Shown piece by piece: positions 18,101 to 29,689 of a stretch of DNA of 45,417 nucleotides; position 1 is the stretch's first letter; every line of letters begins with the position of its first letter. The DNA lies in the NCBI GenBank assembly GCA_964058805.1, contig CAXKVV010000485.1, positions 1-45,417 of the forward strand, written 5' to 3'. A model generated the notes under the pieces. The model was not told where the DNA came from, searched no databases, and saw nothing but the letters and a program-made list of their open reading frames with translations. The position numbers and the translations under genes are program-made. This DNA is from Schoenoplectus triqueter (taxonomy: Eukaryota > Streptophyta > Magnoliopsida > Poales > Cyperaceae).

Positions 18101-20964
18101 CTTGTTTTCGGCGGTACCGAGGGCGTCGGATCCCGGACTCATTTTCGGCTGTATCGAGGGCGTCGGGTATCGTTTTCATGTTTTGCGCGCCTGAACTCAT
18201 TTTCGGCGGTAACGAGGGCGTCGGGTCCCGTTTTCATGTTTTGCGCACCCGGACTCGTTTTCTGCGGTACCGAGGGCGTCGGGTCCCGTTTTCACGTTTT
18301 GCGGGCCCGGACTTGTTTTCGGCGGTACCGAGGTCGTCGGGTCCCGGTCTCATTTTCGGCGGTATCGAGGGCGTCGGGTATCGTTTTCATGTTTTGCGCG
18401 CCCGAACTCATATTCGGCGGTACCGAGGGCGTCAGGGCCCGTTTTCATGTTTTGCGCGCCCGGACTCATTTTCGACGGTACTGAGGGCGTCGGGTCCCGT
18501 TTTCACGTTTTGCGCGCCTGGACTCGTTTTCAACGCTATCGAGGGCGTCGGGTCCCGTTTTAATGTTTTGCGCGCCCGGACTCGTTTTCGGCGGTACCGA
18601 GGGCGTCGGGCCCCGTTTTCACGTTTTACGCGCCCGGACTCGTTTTCGGCGGTACCGAGGTTGTCGGGTCCCGTTTTCATGTTTTGCGCGCCCGGACTCG
18701 TTTTCGGCGATTCCGAGGGCGTCATGTCCCGTTTTAAAGTTTAGCGCGCCCGGACTCGTTTTCGGCGGTACCGAGGGCGTCGGGTCCCGTTTTCACGTTT
18801 TGCGCGCCCGGACTCGTTTTCGGCGGTCTCGAGGGCGTCGGGTACCGTTTTCGGCGGGTATCAAGGGCGTCGAGTATCGTTTTCATGTTTTGCGCGTCCG
18901 AACTCATTTTCGGCGGTACCGAGGGCGTCGGGTCCCGTTTTCATGTTTTGCGCGCCCGGACTCGTTTTCGGCGATACCGAGGGCGTCGGGTCCCGTTTTA
19001 ATGTTTTGCGAGCCCGGACTCGTTTTCGGCGGTCTCGAAGGCGTCGGGTCCCATTTTCGGCGGTACCGAGGGCGTCGTGTCTCATTTTCTTGTTTTGCGC
19101 TTCCGGACTCGTTTTTGGCGGTACCCAGGGCGTCGGGTCCCTTTTTCATGTTTTGCGCGCTCGGACTCGTTTTAGACGGTACCGAGGGCCTCGGGTCCCG
19201 TTTTCAAGTTTTGCGCGCCGGACTCGTTTTTGACGGTACCGAGGGCGTCGGGTATCGTTTTTATGTTTTACGCGGCAGAACTCATTTTCGGCGGTACCGA
19301 GGGCGTCGTGTCTCGTTTTCATGTTTTGCGCGCCCGGACTCGTTTTCGGCGATACCGAGGGCGTCGGGTCCTATTTTCATGTTTTGTGCGCCCGGACTCG
19401 TTTTCGGCGGTAGCGAGGGCGTCGGGTATCATTTTCATGTTTTGCGCGCCCGAACTCATTTTCGGCGGTACCGAGGGCGTCGGGTATCGTTTTCATGTTT
19501 TGCGCGCCCGAACTCATTTTCGGCGGTACCGAGGGCGTCGCGTCCCGTTTTCATGTTTTGCGCGCCCGGACTCGTTTTCAGCGGTACCGAGGGCGTCGGG
19601 TCTCGTTTTCATGTTTTGCGCTCCCGGAATCGCTTTCGGCGGTACCGAGGGCGTCGGGTCTCGTTTTCATATTTTGCGCTCCCGAACTCGTTTTTTACGG
19701 TAACGAGGGCGTCAGGTCCTGTTTTCTGTTTTGCGCTCCCGGACTCGTTTTCGACGATACCGAGGGCGTCGGGTCCCGTTTTCATGTTTTGCGCGCCCGG
19801 ACTCGTTTTCGGCGGTCTCGAGGGCGTCGGGTCCCGTTTTCGGCGGTATCGATGGCGTCGGGTATTGTTTTCATGTTTTGCGCGCCCGGACTCGTTTTCG
19901 GCGGTACCTAGGTTGTCGGGGTCCCGTTTTAATGTTTTGCGCGCCCGGACTCGTTTTCGGCGGTATCGAGGGCGTCGGGTCCCGTTTTCGGCAGGTATCG
20001 AGGGCGTCGGGTATCGTTTTCATGTTTTGCGCGCCCGAACTCATTTTCGGCGGTACCGAGGGCGTCGGGTACGGTTTTCACGTTTTGCGCACCCGGACTT
20101 GTTTTCGGCGGTACCGAGCTCGTCGGGTCTCGGACTCATTTTCGGCGGTATCGAGGGCGTCGGGTATCGTTTTCATGTTTTGCGCGCCCGAACTAATTTT
20201 CGACGGTAACGAGGGCGTCGGGTCCCGTTTTCATGTTTTGCGCACCCGGACTCGTTTTCGGCGGTACCCAGGGCGTCGGGTCCCGTTTTCAAGTTTTGCG
20301 CGCACGGACTTGTTTTCGGCGTTACCGAGCTCGTCGGGTCCCGGACTCATTTTCGACGGTATCGAGGGCGTCGGGTATCGTTTTCATGTGTTGTGCGCCC
20401 GAACTCGTTTTCGGCGGTACCGAGGGCGTCGGGTCCCGTCTGCACGTTTTGCGCACCCGGACTCGTTTTCAACGCTATCGAGGGCGTCGGGTCCCGTTTT
20501 AATGTTTTGCGCGCCTGGACTCATTTTCGGCGGTCTCGAGGGCGTCGGGTATATTTTTCATGTTTTGCGAGCCCGAACTCATTTTCGGCGGTACCTAGGG
20601 CGTCGGGTATCGTTTTCATGTTATGCGCGCCCGAACTCATTTTCGGCGGTAACGAGGGCGTCGGGTCCCGTTTTCACGTTTTGCGCACCCGGACTCGTTT
20701 TCGGCGGTACCGAGGTTGTCGGGTCCCGTTTTCATGTTTTGCGCGCCCGGACTCGTTTTCGGCGATATCGAGGGCGTCGGGTCCCGTTTTCATGTTTTGC
20801 GCGCCCGGACTCGTTTTCGGCGATATCGAGGGCGTCGGGTCCCGTTTTCATGTTTTGCGCGCCCGAACTCGTTTTCGGCGATATCGAGGGCGTCGGGTCC
20901 CGTTTTAATGTTTTGCGCGCCCGGACTCATTTTCGGCGGTCTCGAGTGCGTCGGGTCCCGTTTT

Positions 20965-23900
20965 CGGCGGTATCGAGGGCGTCGAGTATAGTTTTCATGT
21001 TTTGCGCGCCCGAACTAATTTTTGGCGGTACCGTGGGCGTCTGGTCCCGTTTTCATGTTTTGCGCGCCCGGACTCGTTTTCGGCGGTACCGAGGTTGTCG
21101 GGTCCCATTTTAATGTTTTGCGCTCCCGGACTCGTTTTCGGCGGTCTCGAGGGCGTCGGGTCCTTTTTTCATGTTTTGTGCGCCCGGACTCGTTTTCGGC
21201 GATACCGAGGGCGTCGGGTCCCGTTTTAAAGTTTTGCGCGCCCGGACTTGTTTTCGGCGGTCTCGAGGGCATCGGGTCCCGTTTTCGGCGGGTATCGACG
21301 GCGTCGGGTATCGTTTTCATATTTTGCGCGCCTGAACTCATTTTCGGCGGTACCGAGGGCGTCGGGTACCGTTTTCACGTTTTGCGCGTCCGGACTTGTT
21401 TTCGGCGGTACCGAGGGCGTCGGGTCCCGGACTCATTTTCGGCTGTATAGAGGGCGTCGGGTATCGTTTTCATGTTTTGCGCGCCTGAACTCATTTTCGG
21501 CGGTAACGAGGGCGTCGGGTCCCGTTTTCATGTTTTGCGCGCCCGGACTCGTTTTCGGCGGTACCCAGGGCGTCGGGTCCCGTTTTCAAGTTTTGCGCGC
21601 ACGGACTTGTTTTCGGCGTTACCGAGCTCGTCGGGTCCCGGACTCATTTTCGGCGGTATCGAGGGCGTCGGGTATCGTTTTCATGTGTTGCGCGCCCGAA
21701 CTCGTTTTCGGCGGTACCGAGGGCGTCGGGTCCCGTCTGCACGTTTTGCGCACCCGGACTCGTTTTCAACGCTATCGAGGGCGTCGGGTCCCGTTTTAAT
21801 GTTTTGCGCGCCTGGACTCGTTTTCGGCGGTCTCGAGGGCGTCGGGTATATTTTTCATGTTTTGCGAGCCCGAACTCATTTTCGGCGGTACCTAGGGCGT
21901 CGGGTATCGTTTTCATGTTATGCGCGCCCGAACTCATTTTCGGCGGTAACGAGGGCGTCGGGTCCCGTTTTCACGTTTTGCGCACCCGGACTCGTTTTCG
22001 GCGTTACCGAGGTTGTCGGGTCCCGTTTTCATGTTTTGCGCGCCCGGACTCGTTTTCGGCGATATCGAGGGCGTCGGGTCCCGTTTTCATGTTTTGCGCG
22101 CCCGAACTCGTTTTCGGCGATATCGAGGGCGTCGGGTCCCGTTTTAATGTTTTGCGCGCCCGGACTCGTTTTCGGCTGTCTCGAGTGCGTCGGGTCCCGT
22201 TTTCGGCGGTATCGAGGGCGTCGAGTATCGTTTTCATGTTTTGCGCGCCCGAACTAATTTTCGGCGGTACCGTGGGCGTCTGGTCCCGTTTTCATGTTTT
22301 GCGCGCCCGGACTCGTTTTCGGCGGTACCGAGGTTGTCGGGTCCCATTTTAATGTTTTGCGCTCCCGGACTCGTTTTCGGTGGTCTCGAGGGCGTCGGGT
22401 CCTTTTTTCATGTTTTGTGCGCCCGGACTCGTTTTCGGCGATACCGAGGGCGTCGGGTCCCGTTTTAAAGTTTTGCGCGCCCGGACTCGTTTTCGGCGGT
22501 CTCGATGGCATCGGGTCCCGTTTTCGGCGGGTATCGAGGGCGTCGGGTATCGTTTTCATATTTTGCGCGCCCGAACTCATTTTCGGCGGTACCGAGGGCG
22601 TCGGGTACCGTTTTCACGTTTTGCGCGTTCGGACTTGTTTTCGGCGGTACCGAGGGCGTCGGGTCCCGGACTCATTTTCGGCTGTATAGAGGGCGTCGGG
22701 TATCGTTTTCATGTTTTGCGCGCCTGAACTCATTTTCGGCGGTAACGAGGGCGTCGGATCCCGTTTTCATGTTTTGCGCGCCCGGACTCGTTTTCGGCGG
22801 TACCAAGGGCGTCGGGTCCCGTTTTCAAGTTTTGCGCGCACGGACTTGTTTTCGGCGTTACCGAGCTCGTCGGGTCCCAGACTCATTTTCGGCGGTATCG
22901 AGGGCGTCGGGTATCGTTTTCATGTGTTGCGCGCCCGAACTCGTTTTCGGCGGTACCGAGGGCGTCGGGTCCCGTCTGCACGTTTTGCGCACCCGGACTC
23001 GATTTCAACGCTATCGAGGGCGTCGGGTCCCGTTTTAATGTTTTGCGCGCCTGGACTCGTTTTCGGCGGTCTCGAGGGCGTCAGGTATATTTTTCATGTT
23101 TTGCGCGCCCGAACTCATTTTCGGCGGTACCTAGGGCGTCGGGTATCGTTTTCATGTTATGCGTGCTCGAACTCATTTTTGGCGGTAACGAGGGCGTCGG
23201 GTCCCGTTTTCACGTTTTGCGCACCCGGACTCGTTTTCGGCGGTACCGAGGTTGTCGAGTCCCGTTTTCATGTTTTGCGCGCCCGGACTCGTTTTCGGCG
23301 ATATCGAGGGCGTCGGGTCCCGTTTTCATGTTTTGCGCGCCCGAACTCATTTTCGGCGATATCGAGGGCGTCGGGTCCCGTTTTAATGTTTTGCGCGCCC
23401 GGACTCGTTTTCGGCGGTCTCGAGTGCGTCGGGTCCCGTTTTCGGTGGTATCGAGGGCGTCGAGTATCGTTTTCATGTTTTGCGCGCCCGAACTAATTTT
23501 CGACGGTACCGTGGGCGTCTGGTCCCGTTTTCATGTTTTGCGCGCCCGGACTCGTTTTCGGCGGTACCGAGGTTGTCGGGTCCCATTTTAATGTTTTGCG
23601 CTCCCGGACTCGTTTTCGGCGGTCTCGAGGGCGTCGGGTCCTTTTTTCATGTTTTGTGCGCCCGGACTCGTTTTCGGCGATACCGAGGGCGTCGGGTCCC
23701 GTTTTAAAGTTTTGCGCGCCCGGACTCGTTTTCGGCGGTCTCGAGGGCATCGGGTCCCGTTTTCGGCGGATATCGAGGGCGTCGGGTATCATTTTCATAT
23801 TTTGCGCGCCCGAACTCGTTTTCGGCGGTCTCGAGTGCGTCGGGTCCCGTTTTCGGCGGTATCGAGGGCGTCGAGTATCGTTTTCATGTTTTGCGCGCCC

Positions 23901-24220
23901 GAACTAATTTTTGGCGGTACCGTGGGCGTCTGGTCCCGTTTTCTTGTTTTGCGCGCCCGGACTCGTTTTCAGCGGTACCGAGGTTGTCGGGTCCCATTTT
24001 AATGTTTTGCGCTCCCGGACTCGTTTTCGGCGGTCTCGAGGGCGTCGGGTCCTTTTTTCATGTTTTGTGCGCCCGGACTCGTTTTCGGCGATACCGAGGG
24101 CGTCGGGTCCCGTTTTAAAGTTTTGCGCGCCCGGACTCGTTTTCGGCGGTCTCGAGGGCATCGGGTCCCGTTTTCGGCGGGTATCGAGGGCGTCGGGTAT
24201 CGTTTTCATATTTTGCGCGC
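20965..24220. repeat. 1,239-bp higher-order repeat series
   Basis: A diagnostic monomer with GAACTAATTTT and GGTACCGTGGGCGTCTGG recurs at about 21010, 22249, 23488 and 23899. The steps are 1,239, 1,239 and 411 bp. Related units start near 17270 and 19.2 kb upstream. Within each unit a monomer type with GGCGATATCGAGG is present three times (20763-20885), then twice, then twice. Confidence 0.85.
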
Positions 24221-25745
24221 CCGAACTCATTTTCGGCGGTACCGAGGGCGTCGGGTACCGTTTTCACGTTTTGCGCGTCCGGACTTGTTTTCGGCGGTAC
24301 CGAGGGCGTCGGGTCCCGGACTCATTTTCGGCTGTATAGAGGGCGTCGGGTATCGTTTTCATGTTTTGCGCGCCTGAACTCATTTTCGGCGGTAACGAGG
24401 GCGTCGGGTCCCGTTTTCATGTTTTGCGCGCCCGGACTCGTTTTCGGCGGTACCCAGGGCGTCGGGTCCCGTTTTCAAGTTTTGCGCGCACGGACTTGTT
24501 TTCGGCGTTACCGAGCTCGTCGGGTCCCGGACTCATTTTCGGCGGTATCGAGGGCGTCGGGTATCGTTTTCATGTGTTGCGCGCCCGAACTCGTTTTCGG
24601 CGGTACCGAGGGCGTCGGGTCCCGTCTGCACGTTTTGCGCACCCGGACTCGTTTTCAACGCTATCGAGGGCGTCGGGTCTCGTTTTAATGTTTTGCGCGC
24701 CTGGACTCGTTTTCGGCGGTCTCGAGGGCGTCGGGTATATTTTTCATGTTTTGCGCGCCCGAACTCATTTTCGGCGGTACCTAGGGCGTCGGGTATCGTT
24801 TTCATGTTATGCGCGCCCGAACTCATTTTCGGCGGTAACGAGGGCGTCGGGTCCCGTTTTCATGTTTTGCGCGCCCGGACTCGTTTTCGGCGATATCGAG
24901 GGCGTCGGGTCCCGTTTTCATGTTTTGCGCGCCCGCACTCGTTTTCGGCGGTAACGAGGGCGTCGGGTCCCGTTTTCATGTTTTGCGCGCCCGGACTCGT
25001 TTTCTGCGGTACCGAGGGCGTCGGGTCCCGTTTTCACATTTTGCGGGCCCGGACTTGTTTTCGACGGTACCGAGCTCGTCGGGTCCCGGACTCATTTTCG
25101 GCGGTATCGAGGGCGTCGGGTATCGTTTTCATGTTTTGCGAGCCCGAACTCATATTCGGCGGTACCGAGGGCGTCAGGGCCCGTTTTCATGTTTTGCTCG
25201 CCCGGACTCATTTTCGACGGTACTGGGGGCGTCGGGTCCCGTTTTCACGTTTTGCGCGCCCGGACTCGTTTTCAACGCTATCGAGGGCGTCGGGTCCCGT
25301 TTTAATGTTTTGCGCGCCCGGACTTGTTTTCGGCGGTACCGAGGGCGTCGGGCCCCGTTTTCACGTTTTGCGCGCCCGGACTCGTTTTTTGCGGTACCGA
25401 GGTTGTCGGGTCCCGTTTTCATGTTTTGCGCGCCCGGACTCATTTTCGGCGATACCGAGGGCGTCATGTCCCGTTTTAAAGTTTAGCGCGCCCGGACTCG
25501 TTTTCGGCGGTATCGAGGGCGTCGGGTCCCGTTTTCACGTTTTGCGCGCCCGGACTCGTTTTCGGCGGTCTCGAGGGCGTCGGGTCCCGTTTTCGGCGGG
25601 TGTCAAGGGCGTCGGGAATCGTTTTCATGTTTTGCGCGCCCGAACTCATTTTCGGCGATACCGAGGGCGTCGGGTCCCGTTTTCATGTTTTGCGCGCCCG
25701 GACTCGATTTCGGCGCTACCGAGGGCGTCGGGTCCCGTTTTCATG

Positions 25746-25920
25746 AGAGAGTTATGCCCAAAATACTGGCCCAGTACGAATCTGTCCAGAAAGCTGCTGT
25801 TTCGTAAATTAATTGTAAATATGACTTGGGCCTGGTTCTTCAAACTGAGAATTGGTCCAGAACTTGCTTCCTTGATCATGATTGTTCACCTGTAGTCTTG
25901 CCATGACTTGATCATCATCA
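25746..25920. mobile_element. 175-bp non-satellite island, copy 1
   Basis: Sequence unrelated to the satellite. It starts AGAGAGTTATGCCC after a truncated monomer (ending TTTTCATG) and ends ATCATCATCA before GTACCGAGG. Relative to a normal monomer, 28 bp of satellite are missing at the insertion point. Inside are ACTGG-c-CCAGT, two related stretches around GTCCAGAA about 71 bp apart, and CTTGATCATGAT/CTTGATCATCAT near the end. No terminal inverted repeats or target duplication are visible, so the class is unknown. It may be a retroelement fragment or filler DNA from break repair. Confidence 0.55.
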
Positions 25921-28900
25921 GTACCGAGGGCGTCGGGTATCGTTTTAATGTTTTGCGCGCCATAACTCATTTTCGGCGGTACCGACGGCGTCGGGTCCCG
26001 TTTTCATGTTTTGCGCGCCCGGACTCGTTTTCGGCGGTACCGAGGGCGTCGGGTCCCATTTTCATGTTTTGTGCGCCTGGACTCGTTTTCGGCGGTATCG
26101 AGGGCGTTGGGTATCGTTTTCATGTTTTGCGCGCCCGAACTCATTTTCGGCGGTTCCGGGGGCGTCGGGTATCGTTTTCACGTTTTGCGCGCCCGGACTC
26201 GTTTTCGGCGGTCTCGAGGGCGTCGGGTCCCGTTTTCGGCGGGTACCGAGGGCGTCAGGTATCGTTTTCATGTTTTGCGCGCACAAACTCATTTTCGGCG
26301 GTACCGAGGGCGTCGGGTCCCGTTTTCATGTTTTGCGCGCCCGGACTCGTTTTCGGCGATACCGAGGGCGTCGGGTCCCGTTTTAATGTTTTGCGAGCCC
26401 GGACTCGTTTTCGGTGGTCTCGAAGGCGTCGGGTCCCGTTTTCGACGGTACCGAGGGCTTCGTGTCTCATTTTCTTGTTTTGCGCGCCCGGACTCATTTT
26501 CGGCGGTACCCAGGGCGACGGGTCCCTTTTTCATGTTTTGTGCTCTCGGACGCGTTTTAGACGGCACCGAGGGCCTCGGGTCCCGTTTTCAAGTTTTGCG
26601 CGCCCGGACTCGTTTTCGATGGTACCGAGGGCTTTGGGTATCGTTTTAATGTTCTGCGCGCCAGAACTCATTTTCGGCGGTACCGAGGGCGTCGTGTCTT
26701 ATTTTCATGTTTTGGGCGCCCGGACTCGTTTTCAGCAGTAACGAGGGTGTGGGGTATCATTTTCATGTTTTGCGCGCCCGAACTCATTTTCGGCGGTACC
26801 GAGGGCGTCGGGTATCGTTTTCATGTTTTGCGCGCCCGAACTCATTTTCGGCGGTACCGAGGGCGTCGGGTATCGTTTTCATGTTTTGCACGCCCGAACT
26901 CATTTTCGGCGGTACCGAGGGCGTCGGGTCCCGTTTTCATGTTTTGCGCGCCCGGACTAGTTTTCGGCGGTACCGAGGGCGTCGGGTCTAGTTTTCATGT
27001 TTTGCGCAACCGTACTCGTTTTCGGCGATACCGAGGGCGTCGGGTCCCGTTTTCATGTTTTGCGCGCCCGGACTCGTTGTCGGCGGTCTCAAGGGCGTCG
27101 GGTCCCGTTTTCGGCGGTATCGAGGGCGTCGGGTATCGTTTTCATGTTTTGCGCGCCCGGACTCGTTTTCGGCGGTACCGAGGGCGTCGGGTCCCGTTTT
27201 AATGTTTTGCGCGTCGGGACTCATTTTCGGCGGTCTCGAGGGCGTCGGGTATCATTTTCATGTTTTGCGCGCCCGAACTCATTTTCGGCGGTACCGCGGG
27301 CGTCGAGTACCGTTTTCACCTTGTGCTCCCGGACTTGTTTTCGGCGGTACCGAGCTCGTCGGGTCCCGGACTCATTTTCGGCGGTATCGAGGGCGTCGGG
27401 TATCGTTTTCATGTTTTGCGCGCCCGAACTCACATTCGGCGGTACCGAGGGCGTCAGGTCCCGTTTTCACGTTTTGCGCTCCCGGACTCGTTTTCGGCGG
27501 TATCGAGGTTGTCGGGTCCCATTTTAATGTTTTGCGCCCCCAGACTCTTTTTCGGCGGTCTCGAGGGCGTCGGGTCCTTTTTTCATGTTTTGCGCGTCCG
27601 GACTCGTTTTCGGCGATACCGAGGGCGTCGGGTCCCGTTTTAAAGTTTTGCGCGCTCGGACTCATTTTCGGCGGTACCGAGGGCGTCGGGTCCCGTTTTC
27701 ACGTTTTGCGCGCCCGGACTCGTTTTCGGCGGTCTCGAGGGCGTCGGGTCTCGTTTTCTGTGGGTCTCGAGGGCGTCGGGTATCGTTTTCATGTTTTGCG
27801 CGCCCGAACTCATTTTCGGCGGTACCGAGGGCGTCGGGTCCCGTTTTCATGTTTTGCATGCCAGAACTCATTTTCGGCGGTACCGAGGGCGTCGAGTCCC
27901 GTTTTCATGTTGTGCGCGCCCGGACTCGTTTTCGGCGATACCGAGGGCGTCGGGTCCCGTTTTCGACGGTACCGAGGGCGTCGTGTCTCATTTTCTTGTT
28001 TTGCGCGCAGGGACTAATTTTCGGCGGTCTCAAGGGCGTCGGGTCCCGTTTTCGGCGGGTACCTAGGGCGTCGGGTATCGTTTTCATATTTTGCGTGACC
28101 GAACTCATTTTCGGCGGTACCGAGGGCGTCGGGTCCCGTTTTCATGTTTTGCGTGCCCGGACTCGTTTTCGGCTATACCGAGGGCGTCGGGTCCCGTTTT
28201 CATGTTTTGCGTGCCCGGACTCGTTTTCGGCGGTCTCGAAGGCGTCGGGTCCCGTTTTCGGCGGTACCGAGGGCGTCGTGTCTCATTTTCTTGTTTTGCG
28301 CGCATGGATTCGTTTTCGGTGGTACCCAGGGCGTCGGGTCCCTTTTTTAATGTTTTGCGCGCTCGGACTCATTTTAGACGGTACCAAGGGCCTCGGGTCC
28401 CGTTTTCAAGTTTTGCGCGCCCGGACTCGTTTTCGACGGCAACCAGGGCCTCGGGTCCCGTTTTCAAGTTTTGCGCGCCCGGACTCGTTTTCGACGGCAA
28501 CCAGGGCGTCGGGTCTCGTTTTAATGTTTTGCGCGCCAGAACTCATTTTCGGCGGTACCGAGGGCGTCGGTTCCCATTTTCATGTTTTGCGCGCCCGGAC
28601 TCGTTTTCGGCGATACCGAGGGCGTCGGTTCCCATTTTCATGTTTTTGGCGCCCGGACTCGTTGTCGGCGGTCTCAAGGGCGTCGGGTCTCGTTTTCGGC
28701 GGTATCGAGGGCGTCGGGTATCGTTTTCATGTTTTGCGCGCCCGGACTCGTTTTCGGCGGTACCGAGGGCGTCGGGTCCCGTTTTAATGTTTTGCGCGCC
28801 GGGACTCGTTTTCGGCGGTCTCGAGGGCGTCGGGTATCATTTTCATGTTTTGCGCGCCCGAACTCATTTTCGGCGGTACCGAGGGCGTCGAGTACCGTTT

Positions 28901-29689
28901 TCACCTTTTGCGCACCCGGACTTGTTTTCGGCGGTACCGAGCTCGTCGGGTCCCGGACTCATTTTCGGCGGTATCGAGGGCGTCGGGTATCGTTTTCATG
29001 TTTTGCGCGCCCGAACTCACATTCGGCGGTACCGAGGGCGTCAGGTCCCGTTTTCATGTTTTGCGCGCCCAGACTCATTTTCGGCGGTACCAAGGGCGTC
29101 GGGTCCGGTTTTAATTTTTTGCGCGCCGGGACTCATTTTCGGCGGTCTCGAGGGCGTCGGGTATCGTTTTCATGTTTTGCACGCCCGAACTCATTTTCGG
29201 CGGTACCTAGGGCGTCGGGTACAGTTTTCATGTTTTGCCCGCCCGGACTCGTTTTCGGCGGTACCGAGGGCGTCGGGTCCCGTTTTCACGTTTTGCGCTC
29301 CCGGACTCATTTTCGGCGGTATCGAGGGCGTCGGGTATCGTTTTCATGTTTTGCGTGCCCGAACTCATTTTCGGCGGTACTGAGGGCGTCGGGTCCCGTT
29401 TTCATGTTTTGCGCGCCCGGACTCGTTTTCGGCTGTACCGAGGGCGTCAGGTCCCGTTTTCACGTTTTGCGCTCCCGGACTCGTTTTCGGCGGTATCGAG
29501 GTTGTCGGGTCCCATTTTAATGTTTTGCGCCCCCAGACTCTTTTTCGGCGGTCTCGAGGGCGTCGGGTCCTTTTTTCATGTTTTGCGCGTCCGGACTCGT
29601 TTTCGGCGATACCGAGGGCGTCGGGTCCCGTTTTAAAGTTTTGCGCGCTCGGACTCATTTTCGGCGGTACCGAGGGCGTCGGGTCCCGT

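Larger units (their letters stand above)
20960..29685. repeat. Large satellite duplication, copy 1 (about 8.7 kb)
   Basis: Matches 29690 onward with an offset of 8,728 bp up to the GATATC-type monomers, and 8,670 bp after them, because copy 2 lacks one 58-bp monomer there. It contains the 1,239-bp series and the 175-bp island at 25746. The match to copy 2 is near-perfect, with only scattered substitutions. Confidence 0.85.
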
